Shown here: positions 9,227 to 17,520 of the stretch, in pieces
Numbering within the stretch: the first letter of the stretch is position 1
How the letters are laid out: every line of letters begins with the position of its first letter
Origin: Sphingopyxis terrae subsp. terrae NBRC 15098
GTDB taxonomy: Bacteria > Pseudomonadota > Alphaproteobacteria > Sphingomonadales > Sphingomonadaceae
Assembly: GCF_001610975.1 (NCBI RefSeq)
Contig: NZ_CP013342.1
Coordinates: 3,605,001 to 3,669,000, forward strand
Length of the DNA: 64,000 bases
Direction of reading: 5' to 3'
The notes under the pieces: model-generated
Databases searched by the model: none
Seen by the model: the letters and a program-made list of their open reading frames with translations, nothing else
What the model was told of the DNA's origin: nothing
Translations under genes and position numbers: made by a program

Positions 9227-11314
9227 TCAATAAGCGGCGCGTATACCTACCCACAAGGTCCGCGGCGTCGCGCGTTCCAATATGCCCGCCGACGACAGTG
9301 CCGCCGGAACGAGCGCGTCGAAGATATTCTCGCCGCGCGCCTCGATCCGCAAGCCCTGCGTCAACCGCAACGACATCCCGGCATCGACGGTCAGCGCATC
9401 GCCGAGCGGTTGCAGCCCCAGATCATCCTCATTCTGCCTGCCGATATAGCGCAGGGTCGCGAAGCCGCCGAACGGTCCCGCATCGCCTGCGCGCAGCGAC
9501 AGGCTGGCGCCATGTTTCGCGATCTGCGCCGGCCGCTTGCCGTCGAGCGCAGCCGCGGCGCCCGACGCCGCGACGCGCGCATCGGTGAAGGCATAGGTGG
9601 CGCGCAGCGTCAGCGGGCCGGCGCGCTGTTCGGCGCTGACTTCGGCGCCCTTGCTGTCGATCGCATCGAGATTCTGGCGCTGGCTATAGCTCGCCCCCGC
9701 CGCGACGAAGCCGACGCCGGGGAAATTGCCCGGACCGGTGCCCAGCGTGACATTGGCGATCGCATTGTCGAGCCGGTTCGCGAACAGCGTGACGCTCAGC
9801 TTCGTACCGCCGCGCCTCCAGTCGGCGCCGATCTCGCCGCCCCACAACCGTTCAGGAGCCAGCGCCTCGTTCGCGGCCGTCGCATCGGCGCCGACGCGGA
9901 AGGGCCGGTAGAGTTCGTTGAGCGTCGGCAGGCGCCAGCCGCGATAGGCGGCGGCGCGCAGCGCCACATCGCCCGCCGACCAGCGGACACCCGCACGCCC
10001 ACTGCCTTCCCAGCCCTGTCGCGCCGCAAAGCGGGCGTCGGTGATCGTCGATCCACCGAAATTATATTCGTGCCGGTATCCGATGCCGATCCACCAATGA
10101 TCGACCCGGCCGCTGAGCGTCCACAGCAAGCCGTCATCTTCGCTACCCGACGTCCATTCGGCGAAGGCGCCGACGGTGTCGCTGCTGCCCCCCGCGCTGC
10201 GGTGACGGCCGGGATTGAGGCCAGTGAAGAAATAATCCTCCTCGGTCCGCCCGACGGTGCGGCGCCAGTCGGCGCCGATACGCAGCGGATTGGCCGCGCC
10301 GAACGCAGGCCGCAATTCGACGCGCGCGCCGAGCCCGGTCGCCGGCACCTGCTGAAAGAGCGCCGGCGCCACGCTGTTGCGGTTCGCCGCGACGCTGGCA
10401 AAACCTGTGTCGAAATCGCGGACCTGGACATAGCCGAGCGCGAGCCATTGCAGCCCGTCCGCGGGTTCGTGCAGGTACCGCAAGCTGGCATCGATCCCGT
10501 CGACCGTGCTGGTCGTGAAATCAGTGCCGCGGTCGCGCCTGTCCGAAAAGCCGCGCACGCTCGCCTCGATCCGGCTGTCGGGGCCGGTATCGAAGCGCAG
10601 GCGTACGCCCAGCCCGCCTTGCCGATAGGGCGCGGCGCGATCGGCGCTGCCCCGCTGTCTTTCGACGACGGGCACAAAGCCATCGCCGCGGCTGTAGCGG
10701 CCGTCGACCGCGACCTGTCCGTCGCCAAGCCGCGTGCCGACGCTGAACGCCGCATCCCAGCCGTCACGGCTGCCATAGGCAAGGCTCGCCTCGCCGCCGT
10801 CGGTCATCTGCGAATAGAGCGCAACGGTGCCCGCCAGCGCGCCCGGTCCGTCGGCGCCGCTGCCGCCGCCACGGGTAATCGCGACGCCGCCCAGCCGGAT
10901 CGCATCATAGGCGCTCCACGCCACCCAGCCGCCGAACGGGTCGGCCTGCGGCACCCCATCGAGCGTCACCAGCGCGCGGCTCGACGCATTGCCGCCCAGC
11001 CCGCGCAGCGTGACGCCTTGGCTCGTCGGATGCGCCGATCGGCTGTCGCTGCGGCGAAACTGGACCAGCCCCGCCTCGTCGCGCAGCCGGTTCTCGACGC
11101 GCGCGCCAAGGCCGGGATCAAGGTCGGTCAGCACGGCCACCGTCTGCCCCGCGTCGCCGCTCCCGCTGAGCAGGCCGCCACCGGTCACGATGATGTCCTG
11201 CGGCTGCGGGCGACGATAGTCGGCGATCACAATGTCGCTATCGGACGCCGCCTCCTGCGCCAGCGCCGCCGCCGGCATCGCCAGCGCGGCCACCCCCAAC
11301 ACCAGCCGGATCAC
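9227..11314 (-). CDS. TonB-dependent outer-membrane receptor
   Basis: A 695-residue outer-membrane transporter. It has a signal peptide (MIRLVLGVAALAMPAAALAQ) and a TonB-box-like QDIIVTGGG. The plug domain carries SQGVTLRGLGGNASSRALVTLDGVPQADPFGG, and the beta-barrel ends in RTLWVGIRAAY with the usual terminal aromatic. The short barrel is closest in size to vitamin B12 or heme receptors, but the ligand cannot be named. The start overlaps the maiA stop by four bases, placing it between a glutathione-type isomerase and the MarR/PqqD/HprK-like set. Confidence 0.88.
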   Translation of the reverse strand: MIRLVLGVAALAMPAAALAQEAASDSDIVIADYRRPQPQDIIVTGGGLLSGSGDAGQTVAVLTDLDPGLGARVENRLRDEAGLVQFRRSDSRSAHPTSQGVTLRGLGGNASSRALVTLDGVPQADPFGGWVAWSAYDAIRLGGVAITRGGGSGADGPGALAGTVALYSQMTDGGEASLAYGSRDGWDAAFSVGTRLGDGQVAVDGRYSRGDGFVPVVERQRGSADRAAPYRQGGLGVRLRFDTGPDSRIEASVRGFSDRRDRGTDFTTSTVDGIDASLRYLHEPADGLQWLALGYVQVRDFDTGFASVAANRNSVAPALFQQVPATGLGARVELRPAFGAANPLRIGADWRRTVGRTEEDYFFTGLNPGRHRSAGGSSDTVGAFAEWTSGSEDDGLLWTLSGRVDHWWIGIGYRHEYNFGGSTITDARFAARQGWEGSGRAGVRWSAGDVALRAAAYRGWRLPTLNELYRPFRVGADATAANEALAPERLWGGEIGADWRRGGTKLSVTLFANRLDNAIANVTLGTGPGNFPGVGFVAAGASYSQRQNLDAIDSKGAEVSAEQRAGPLTLRATYAFTDARVAASGAAAALDGKRPAQIAKHGASLSLRAGDAGPFGGFATLRYIGRQNEDDLGLQPLGDALTVDAGMSLRLTQGLRIEARGENIFDALVPAALSSAGILERATPRTLWVGIRAAY

Positions 11315-11943
11315 GCGGGCTTCACCGCATCGGGATGCGCGCGCCGGAACGCCTCATGCTCCATGCACGCAGCGTCGATTTCCATGAGGCGCGGATAATG
11401 ATCTAGCGGCACCTCGAACCGGCGTGCATTGTACATCTGCGGCACCAGACAGCAGTCGGCGATCCCCGGTTCGTCGCCGCCAAGATATGGGCCTTCGCCG
11501 GCCATTGCCTCCAGCGCATCGAAGCCTTGCAATATCCATTCGGCGATCCAGCGATCCTTGGTCTGTTCGTTGAGCCCCAGGTCGCGGGTCAGATATTTGA
11601 GCACGCGCAGATTGTTGAGCGGGTGGATATCGCACGCGACGACATAGGCCTGCGCCAGCGCTACCGCGCGCGCCATCGGATCGTCGGGGATCAGCCGCGG
11701 TTCGGGGTGCGCGCGGTCGAGCCAGTCGATGATTGCAAGGCTCTGGATGATCGGCTCGCCGTCGGCGACGAGCATCGGCACGAAGCCCTGGGCATTTTGC
11801 GCAAGATAGGCGTCGCTCTTCTGTTCGCCGGCGATCAAGCTGACCTCGACGCGCTCGTAATCGAGACCTTTGAGGTTCAGCGCGATGCGAACGCGAAAGC
11901 TGGCCGACGAGCGGAAATAATCATGGAGGATGAGAGCGGTCAT
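11311..11943 (-). CDS. maiA: Maleylacetoacetate isomerase (zeta-class glutathione transferase)
   Basis: A 210-residue zeta-class GST. The N-terminal thioredoxin-like domain has the signature SSASFRVRIALNLKGLDYE with the glutathione-activating serines at 12-14, followed by GFVPMLVADGEPIIQSLAIIDWLD. The C-terminal helical domain has DIHPLNNLRVLKYL. The expected role is the cis-trans isomerisation of maleylacetoacetate in tyrosine and phenylalanine breakdown. No homogentisate genes are nearby, so another substrate is possible. It is the first gene of the minus-strand run leading into the TonB receptor. Confidence 0.85.
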   Translation of the reverse strand: MTALILHDYFRSSASFRVRIALNLKGLDYERVEVSLIAGEQKSDAYLAQNAQGFVPMLVADGEPIIQSLAIIDWLDRAHPEPRLIPDDPMARAVALAQAYVVACDIHPLNNLRVLKYLTRDLGLNEQTKDRWIAEWILQGFDALEAMAGEGPYLGGDEPGIADCCLVPQMYNARRFEVPLDHYPRLMEIDAACMEHEAFRRAHPDAVKPA

Positions 11944-11952
11944 CGGGCCAGC

Positions 11953-12978
11953 CTAATGCGCGCCTTTGGGCATCGCCGCAATCCATTCCCGCAACAGCGC
12001 CGCGCCTTCCTTGTGAACCGTCGAGCGGCCAAGTTCGGGCATCGCAATGCCGGGGTCGAGACTTTCGAGGCGGTAGATCAGGAAACTGTGGTCGGGATCG
12101 CCCGGCTGGATCGCGAAATCCATGCCGCCGCTTCCGCGCCCGGCCGCTGTCGGACGCTTGCCGATGCCGTAGTTGACCCCGACCGGGTCGGTCCAGCGCA
12201 GGAACAGCCCGCTGTTCGACGCGCTGCCCTCGGGATTGTGGCAATGTGCGCAATTGGCCTCGAGATAGGCGCGCGCGCGGTCCTGCAGCGTGCCGCTCGC
12301 CGGATCGTCCCAGCGCGGCATCGCCGGCTTCAGCGCCGCGGGGTTGGTGAAATAGAGCGCGCGCGTATCGGCGCCGACCGTATCCGCCAGCACCATGTTG
12401 CGGGCCTTGGGGCCGATCGGGACGATCGCACCCGCGCGGCTGTGGCATTCCTTGCACTGGTTGCGGTTGGGCACGCCATATTGGATCGCATGCGCCGTCC
12501 CGTCGGGGCTTTTGAACGCCACCGGCACGCGCCGCCCCGCGATGGCGAGCGAGGCGTCCCGGCCGTCGGCGTCCCAGATATAGGGCAGCGCCACCCAGCC
12601 GCTCGCGCGGTGGATCAGCAGCCGCGTCTCGACCGGACGGCCATCGTTGAAGTCGGGCCAGCCGAAGCTTTTGACGATCACAGTGCCGACCGGAAAATCG
12701 ACCGTGCCGTCCGCCAGCACCGTCGCCCGCTTGCCCGCCGGGATCGACACGAACCGATGCTTTTCGGCATAGTCGCTGAACAAGGGCGTGCGCAGCGTGT
12801 AGGCAAAGCTCGCGACCGGCCGCGCCGGATCATTCCCCGCGAACAGCCCAAAGGCGGAGAGCTTTGCGGGCATCGCGCTGCCCTCGATCAAGGCCTGATC
12901 GACCGCGGCCGGCGCCGCCCCGCCGCCCGCGCTGGCGCAGAGCAGCGCCGCGATCAGCGCGGCGGCGATACGCTTCAC
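11953..12978 (-). CDS. SO2930-family diheme c-type cytochrome
   Basis: A 341-residue exported electron-transfer protein. An N-terminal hydrophobic signal (KRIAAALIAALLCASAGG) precedes two covalent heme sites, CKECH at about 175-179 and CAHCHNPEG at about 243-247. The segment IAMPELGRSTVHKEG near the C-terminus may supply a methionine ligand. Layout and neighbour fit the family I know as SO2930-type (TIGR03806), which is found beside a parallel beta-helix protein. The GTG start overlaps the stop of that gene as GTGA, so the two are made together. The redox partner and substrate are unknown. The cytochrome needs the Ccm system encoded at 45-50 kb. Confidence 0.85.
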   Translation of the reverse strand: MKRIAAALIAALLCASAGGGAAPAAVDQALIEGSAMPAKLSAFGLFAGNDPARPVASFAYTLRTPLFSDYAEKHRFVSIPAGKRATVLADGTVDFPVGTVIVKSFGWPDFNDGRPVETRLLIHRASGWVALPYIWDADGRDASLAIAGRRVPVAFKSPDGTAHAIQYGVPNRNQCKECHSRAGAIVPIGPKARNMVLADTVGADTRALYFTNPAALKPAMPRWDDPASGTLQDRARAYLEANCAHCHNPEGSASNSGLFLRWTDPVGVNYGIGKRPTAAGRGSGGMDFAIQPGDPDHSFLIYRLESLDPGIAMPELGRSTVHKEGAALLREWIAAMPKGAH

Positions 12979-14177
12979 TGGACCTTGGCCTCCATGCCCT
13001 CCGGCAGCACGATGGCGGGCAGCGCGGGCGGCGGCGTGCCGCCCAGCTTGACCGGCACCGGCTTCGCTTCGCTCTGCGGCGTCGTCACGTCGGGCAGGCC
13101 GAGCGACAGCACGCCGACATCGTCGAGGACGATCGCGTCGCCCGCGCCGTCCCACAGCACCGGCGGAATAGCTCCGCCCATCGCCGCCGCGATCTCGGCT
13201 CCGCCCGGAAAGGCTGGCGCGAAGCCCGCCTTGCCATGCGCATTGTCGCGCACGACGATCTGCCGCGGCAGCGGCTGATATTTGGGGTCTTTCTGGTCGT
13301 AGCGATAGCCGACGATCATCACATTGGCGGTGCCATTGTCCTCGAACACATTGTCGAAAACCTCGACATTGCGGTTCGCCATCACCAGAACCCCGGTCCC
13401 CGTCGGCACGCTGGCGACGATATTGCCCTTCGGCGCGAAATTGGGCGTGCTGTTGTCGCTGATGACATTGTCGAAGACGCGGACATTATGCCCGCCTTGC
13501 TGCGGCAGATTGGGCAGGTCGAACACCAGGATCCCGCCGGTATTCTTGTTCGCGATATTGTCGTGCACGTCGGCGTCGAAACAGTTTTCGATCTCGATCC
13601 CGGCGACATTTTCGGTCGCGATCGAATCGCGCACGACGATGTTGCGCGACTGGCCCACATAAATGCCGGCGTCCGACGCGCCGCGCACATAGACGCTGTC
13701 GATCAGCACATCCTGGCTTTCGACCGGATAGATGCCATAGGCGCCGTTGGTTTCCTTCGGGCCCGCGGTCCATTCGACGCGCAGTTCGTTGTAGACGATG
13801 CGGTCGGCACCTTTCGACTTGATGCCGTCGCCGCGCGTGTTGAGCACCGCGAAATTGGTCAGCAGCACATCGTCGGAGGTAACGAGCAGCCCCTCGCCCG
13901 CTCCCTGCTGCCCTGAAAAGTCCAGGATCGATCCGCCCTCGCCGGTCCCCGCGCCGCGCACCGTGACGTTATCGACATCAAGCGACAGCCCGTCGGTCAG
14001 CTTCCAGGTGCCCGCACCCAGTTGCACGACATCGCCGGGTTCGGCGAGGATCAGCGCTTCCTGCAGTTTCTCGTTGGCGTCGGCGCCCTCGGCCGAGACA
14101 TTGATCGTCTTGGCCGCGGCCGGACTGGCGGCGACCGCGACCATCGCGGCGGCCAGCGACAGGACATGGAATCGCAT
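12975..14177 (-). CDS. Parallel beta-helix repeat protein, partner of the diheme cytochrome
   Basis: A 400-residue periplasmic protein. A signal peptide is cleaved after about residue 22 (SPAAAKT). The body is a run of strand-turn repeats such as NVTVRGAG, DVLLTNFAVLNTRGDGIKSKGA, NIVVRDSIATENVAGIEIENC and NVRVFDNVISDNSTPN, typical of right-handed beta-helices of the NosD/pectate-lyase type. A proline-rich tail follows. It matches the TIGR03805-type family, which as I recall occurs with the SO2930 cytochrome. The ATG is preceded by GGGAGAG. Polysaccharide binding or a structural role with the cytochrome is possible, but unproven. Confidence 0.82.
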   Translation of the reverse strand: MRFHVLSLAAAMVAVAASPAAAKTINVSAEGADANEKLQEALILAEPGDVVQLGAGTWKLTDGLSLDVDNVTVRGAGTGEGGSILDFSGQQGAGEGLLVTSDDVLLTNFAVLNTRGDGIKSKGADRIVYNELRVEWTAGPKETNGAYGIYPVESQDVLIDSVYVRGASDAGIYVGQSRNIVVRDSIATENVAGIEIENCFDADVHDNIANKNTGGILVFDLPNLPQQGGHNVRVFDNVISDNSTPNFAPKGNIVASVPTGTGVLVMANRNVEVFDNVFEDNGTANVMIVGYRYDQKDPKYQPLPRQIVVRDNAHGKAGFAPAFPGGAEIAAAMGGAIPPVLWDGAGDAIVLDDVGVLSLGLPDVTTPQSEAKPVPVKLGGTPPPALPAIVLPEGMEAKVQ

Positions 14178-14288
14178 TGCACACTCTCCCTTGTTTTGCT
14201 CGAGCATGCGGCAAGACTTGACGGATGCCAAGCGGCTTGCTGACAAGCATGTCATTGGCGTGCCGGCACGCGCGCGGGAGACAGGCCG

Positions 14289-14819
14289 ATGATCGACAAT
14301 CGCTTTGTGCAGATGATGGCGCGCTACAACGGGTGGCAAAACCGCGCCGCCTATGCCGCCGCCGACACGCTGACCGATGCCGAGCGACGGCTGGATCGCG
14401 GCGCCTTTTTCGGGTCGATCCACGCGACACTCTCGCACCTTCTGTGGGCCGACCGCATCTGGCTGTCGCGCTTCGACCGCTGCCCGCCGCCCGATTGTCC
14501 GGGCAATGAAAGCGGCGGCTTCGTCGCCGACTGGGACGATCTGAAGGCGCAGCGCACCGCGATGGACACGCTCGTCGTGACCTGGGCCGACGCGATGGCG
14601 CCGGGCGCCGTTGCCGGCAATCTCGACTGGTACAGCGGCGCCGCGGGCCGGGACGTCTCCGCCCCGCTCGGCATCGTGCTGCCGCATATCTTCAACCATC
14701 AGACGCACCACCGCGGTCAGGTGCACGCGATGCTGACCGCCGCCGGGTGCCGCACCGAAGACACCGACCTCTTCCTGATGCCGACGGCCGACTGGCTGGG
14801 CTTCGATCACAGAAGCTAG
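14289..14819 (+). CDS. DinB family protein
   Basis: A 176-residue four-helix bundle protein of the DinB/YfiT fold. The metal-binding histidines are visible in FFGSIHATLSHLLWADRIW (first helix) and LPHIFNHQTHHRGQVHAML (third helix). Relatives are metal-dependent enzymes with thiol or other small-molecule substrates, or stress proteins of unknown role; nothing here narrows it. A good GGGAGACAGG ribosome site precedes the ATG. It diverges from the beta-helix/cytochrome pair. Confidence 0.85.
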   Translation: MIDNRFVQMMARYNGWQNRAAYAAADTLTDAERRLDRGAFFGSIHATLSHLLWADRIWLSRFDRCPPPDCPGNESGGFVADWDDLKAQRTAMDTLVVTWADAMAPGAVAGNLDWYSGAAGRDVSAPLGIVLPHIFNHQTHHRGQVHAMLTAAGCRTEDTDLFLMPTADWLGFDHRS

Positions 14820-14945
14820 GCGCCGGAGACTGGGCCGCGTAGACAAATTCCAGTGCTGCGAGGACGGCAGCTAACCTCCATTTCGTTCCGAAAGCTGCCT
14901 TTCCGGACACGACCGATTGTAGACGTCCGGCCGCTCAACTGACTG

Positions 14946-15224
14946 CTATTTTGTGTCCCCGCTTTGAAAAAGCTTCATTCGAGCGAGCCAGAAAAGCCAT
15001 ATCATTCCAGAATAGGTTGCTATCGCCAGCATCCGTCCCGGCCAAAGCACCTCGAAAACAATCTCGGAGTCAGGTCGGAAAAACGGCAGACCGATCCACG
15101 ATCCCAGCGGCGCATAGTAGAGCTGATGAAGGGCAAACAATATCAGATTTGGAAAAAGCTTTAGTAGCAGGAGCAAGGCCGCGGGTGCCGCCAATATGGC
15201 TATCGTGATGATCCTGATGGACAT
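14946..15224 (-). CDS. Small two-segment membrane protein, hypothetical
   Basis: A 92-residue membrane protein with two strongly hydrophobic stretches: IITIAILAAPAALLLLLKLF near the N-terminus and MLAIATYSGMIWLFWLARM near the C-terminus. The loop between them contains YYAPLGSWIGLPFF. An AAGGCAG ribosome site lies before the ATG. GC content is clearly below the surrounding housekeeping genes. I recognise no family, and the role is unknown. Confidence 0.55.
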   Translation of the reverse strand: MSIRIITIAILAAPAALLLLLKLFPNLILFALHQLYYAPLGSWIGLPFFRPDSEIVFEVLWPGRMLAIATYSGMIWLFWLARMKLFQSGDTK

Positions 15225-15354
15225 ACTGCCTTTTTTTAAGCGCGAAATCTTAATGGCAGCTCACCACCCCGGTTTTCGCCATCGGGTGCAGTTCGGGACG
15301 AGATGGCAGCTAAAGACCATTGCGGACGTCGCATCGCAGCGGCATTAAGCGTCG

Positions 15355-15507
15355 ATGAAACCAAGCCTTCTGATCGCCTTTATCGCGCTAGCGGTCATTT
15401 TAGCATGGATGGGGTGGGCTTTCCGGGGGTTACTTGTCGTTGATGCATGTCTTGACGCGGGCGGCAGATGGCAAGCCAATGGGCAATATTGCCAAAGTGC
15501 TCGCTGA
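15355..15507 (+). CDS. Small membrane-anchored protein with Cys-x5-W motif (50 aa)
   Basis: A short ORF. It has an N-terminal hydrophobic helix (SLLIAFIALAVILAWMGWAF) followed by a compact polar tail, VDACLDAGGRWQANGQYCQS. The tail pattern C-L-D-x-G-G-x-W-x(6)-C recalls small sphingomonad and pseudomonad proteins with a CLDxGGxW tail, so a real exported or membrane microprotein is plausible. The ribosome site is weak, which lowers confidence. It lies in a low-GC gap just before an inverted-repeat element. Confidence 0.45.
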   Translation: MKPSLLIAFIALAVILAWMGWAFRGLLVVDACLDAGGRWQANGQYCQSAR

Positions 15508-15531
15508 CCGGTGCTACGACAGCATTCGACA

Positions 15532-15690
15532 GATACTGTTGAAAAAGTCGGCCGCCGCACGGCGCCCATCGAATTTCGGTAATAATGATTCATGAAGTCT
15601 CGGCCGCGCGAACGATCGATGCGCATAGGCAACTATACTTGGTTCCAATATGGCCCGCCAAAACCCCTTTCGGACTTTTTCAACAGTATC
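15532..15690. mobile_element. MITE-like element with 18-bp perfect terminal inverted repeats
   Basis: The 18 bases GATACTGTTGAAAAAGTC at 15532-15549 recur exactly inverted at 15673-15690, bounding a 159-base segment. Terminal repeats of this length around a short non-coding core are typical of miniature inverted-repeat elements or the remains of an insertion sequence. No transposase is encoded, and no clear target-site duplication flanks it. The element could also form a long hairpin in RNA. Confidence 0.5.
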
Positions 15691-15808
15691 AACCGATCTT
15701 AGGCCATTCCAATCGAGACGAGGGTGCGCCAATAGCCGTCATACGTTGACGCCCCCGGGGGGGGGGCATCGCGGTGCTTGAATATCGTGTGGCCGGAGGC
15801 CTGAATCC

Positions 15809-17128
15809 CTAGTCGCCGAGCGGACGCTCCGCTTGGGTTTTCACATAGCGTCCCATGAACAGGATCAAACCAGTCCGTAGGTCGCGCAGCAGGAAAAAGA
15901 ACGGCTTGTCCGCCCGGAATATGAACGGCGGCGGAGGTGGTTCCCTTCGGGCGCTGGAGACGACGATATCCCCGACCGCAGTGGCGGCCGCAGCCTCCGC
16001 ACCGACCTCGTCCACATCAAGATATGTCTTGTGAATGACGCGAGCGATTTTCAGTCCGACGGCTTCGGGAACCTCGCCGGGGTATGGAATTGTGGCCATT
16101 CCCGAAAAGTCGGCATGGTCTGAAAATGCTGTGGGTGCGCCCATCGAGATAAGAGAATTCTTGAGGTCCTGCCGCAATTCTACATGCATCTTGGGTATCG
16201 TCAGGATGGTTTCGCGCCACTCGGCGTTGGCGAGGTCGGTAAGCCAATTTGCGAGATCAGCGGCGGTGAGCTCTTCTTCGAATTTCGGCAGGCCCTTTGC
16301 CGAATTGGGCAGAAACACAACCATTTCGACTTCGTGTCCCACGTACGGCAGCGAGATCGCCTTGAAGTCGCCCCGCTCGATCAGCCGAAAGTTGGACTGC
16401 TGGCGCATGAGCGGCGTGGAAACCTGATCGCCACTCAATTGCGTGAAAGGCTCCGTTTTTGTCTGCTTTTTATCGAAAGCGCCAGCCCATGCGCCCTTCC
16501 AGTAGATGGCATTGACGAGGATCGCGCGAGTTCGTTTTGTGATGTCGTCCGGCAGCAGCAGGTCTTTGATCTTGCCCCGAGTGCTTTCTGCAACCCAGCT
16601 ATTGATCTGGATGCGCGCGGCATTCGCTCCTCCGCGAAAGTTCACACGCTGCAACCCTGCCTGCGCAAAAGCCGTCACGTCCTTCTCATACTCGGGCAGA
16701 AGCGGCATCTCGTCCTGCAACCAGACGGCATTCGCCGTTCGTAGTTCGCGTCGCGGTCCGGAAAAATTCATCGTGTCAAGCACTTGCCCGTTGGCACGCA
16801 GATAGTCCCACGGCGGCTTGGTGAAATGGAATGTCTTCTCAAGCTCCCCCGCCGTCGTACCGCGCGCGCCGCGATAGGCAAGACCTATGGCAACCGAAAC
16901 GCTGGCGGGCGAAAGGAAATGGTTTTCATCAGCGGTCAGCGTGCGCCGATAAAGGTCAAGCGAGAACGTGTTGATCCCTGAAATAGCTGCTTTCGCATCT
17001 GAATCGACCACTGCCGAAATGGTGCGGATTGGCTCGTTCGACGAGACATCCGCGTCCTGGCAAAAAGCTGGCGAGGCCGTTGTCGTCGCCGCAATAACAA
17101 CGATCTCTGCGATCCTGCGGAATGACAT
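15809..17128 (-). CDS. Serpin (serine protease inhibitor family) with signal peptide
   Basis: A 439-residue serpin, a suicide inhibitor of proteases. A signal peptide (FRRIAEIVVIAATTTASPAFCQ) predicts export. Serpin landmarks appear in order: NHFLSPASVSVAIGLAYRGARGTT, NAVWLQDEMPLL, AILVNAIYWKGAWAGAF, KAISLPYVGHEVEMVVFLP, and the hinge DEVGAEAAAATAV. The hinge alanines indicate an inhibitory serpin. Counting from the hinge as in alpha-1-antitrypsin gives Val390-Ser391 as the likely P1-P1' bond, suggesting an elastase- or subtilisin-like target. The C-terminal shutter FRADKPFFFLLRD is intact. GC content is below that of the neighbours. The GGGAG site before the ATG supports the start. Confidence 0.88.
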   Translation of the reverse strand: MSFRRIAEIVVIAATTTASPAFCQDADVSSNEPIRTISAVVDSDAKAAISGINTFSLDLYRRTLTADENHFLSPASVSVAIGLAYRGARGTTAGELEKTFHFTKPPWDYLRANGQVLDTMNFSGPRRELRTANAVWLQDEMPLLPEYEKDVTAFAQAGLQRVNFRGGANAARIQINSWVAESTRGKIKDLLLPDDITKRTRAILVNAIYWKGAWAGAFDKKQTKTEPFTQLSGDQVSTPLMRQQSNFRLIERGDFKAISLPYVGHEVEMVVFLPNSAKGLPKFEEELTAADLANWLTDLANAEWRETILTIPKMHVELRQDLKNSLISMGAPTAFSDHADFSGMATIPYPGEVPEAVGLKIARVIHKTYLDVDEVGAEAAAATAVGDIVVSSARREPPPPPFIFRADKPFFFLLRDLRTGLILFMGRYVKTQAERPLGD

Positions 17129-17520
17129 TTCTTGCTCCCACCCCTTATTCAGCGCTACCCTTGTGCAAATTTCCTATGACTGCGTTAATTCTAGCTTGGC
17201 TGATAATTATTAAGTCGTGGCACCATCGGATACTTGTAGCCAAATCCCGGCAACATTTGCCTATAGAAGACGCAGAGCAGCCTTTCAGCTCCCCATCCCA
17301 TCCCGCTCATTCAGCTCGATGCCGAACATTCGCGAAAGCGGACGCTTTATGAGGTTGGTTTTTGTCCATGCGCCTTAGCTCCCCGACGCTAGCGCCCCGT
17401 CTTCGTCGTCCACCTTCGTCTGCCATCGGCTCGGTCCCCTTGCCTTCCTCTCATGCGACCGCGACGCATATAATCGACGAAGTCACTCGAAATTACCAAT
17501 CCGATTGCTATATTCGATCA
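17129..17520. other. Divergent intergenic region between serpin and oxyR
   Basis: About 390 bases carrying the promoters of two divergent genes. The half next to the serpin is AT-rich. I found no convincing gene, hairpin terminator or clear operator; in-frame extensions of oxyR upstream of its ATG show no conservation-like features. A GATTGCTATATTCGATCA stretch directly before the oxyR start could be part of a promoter or self-binding site, but this is speculative. Confidence 0.4.

Larger units (their letters stand above)
15225..15808. other. Lower-GC gap between the small membrane protein and the serpin
   Basis: About 580 bases without a conventional gene. They hold a likely 50-codon membrane-peptide ORF (15355-15507), a 159-base element with perfect 18-base inverted ends (15532-15690), and a run of five C then ten G at 15752-15766. 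No tRNA or terminator was recognised. The composition suggests an accessory region. Confidence 0.5.

Noticed and set aside
8903..11398. An 831-residue plus-strand open frame
   Set aside because: It runs antisense across marR and the TonB receptor; composition is arginine/alanine-rich shadow sequence with no motif.
15752..15766. Run of five C and ten G
   Set aside because: A homopolymer that could allow slippage, but it lies in no gene; may also be a sequencing artefact.
17362..17520. N-terminal extension of OxyR by 53 codons
   Set aside because: The extension is unlike any LysR N-terminus; the helix-turn-helix begins right after the ATG at 17521.
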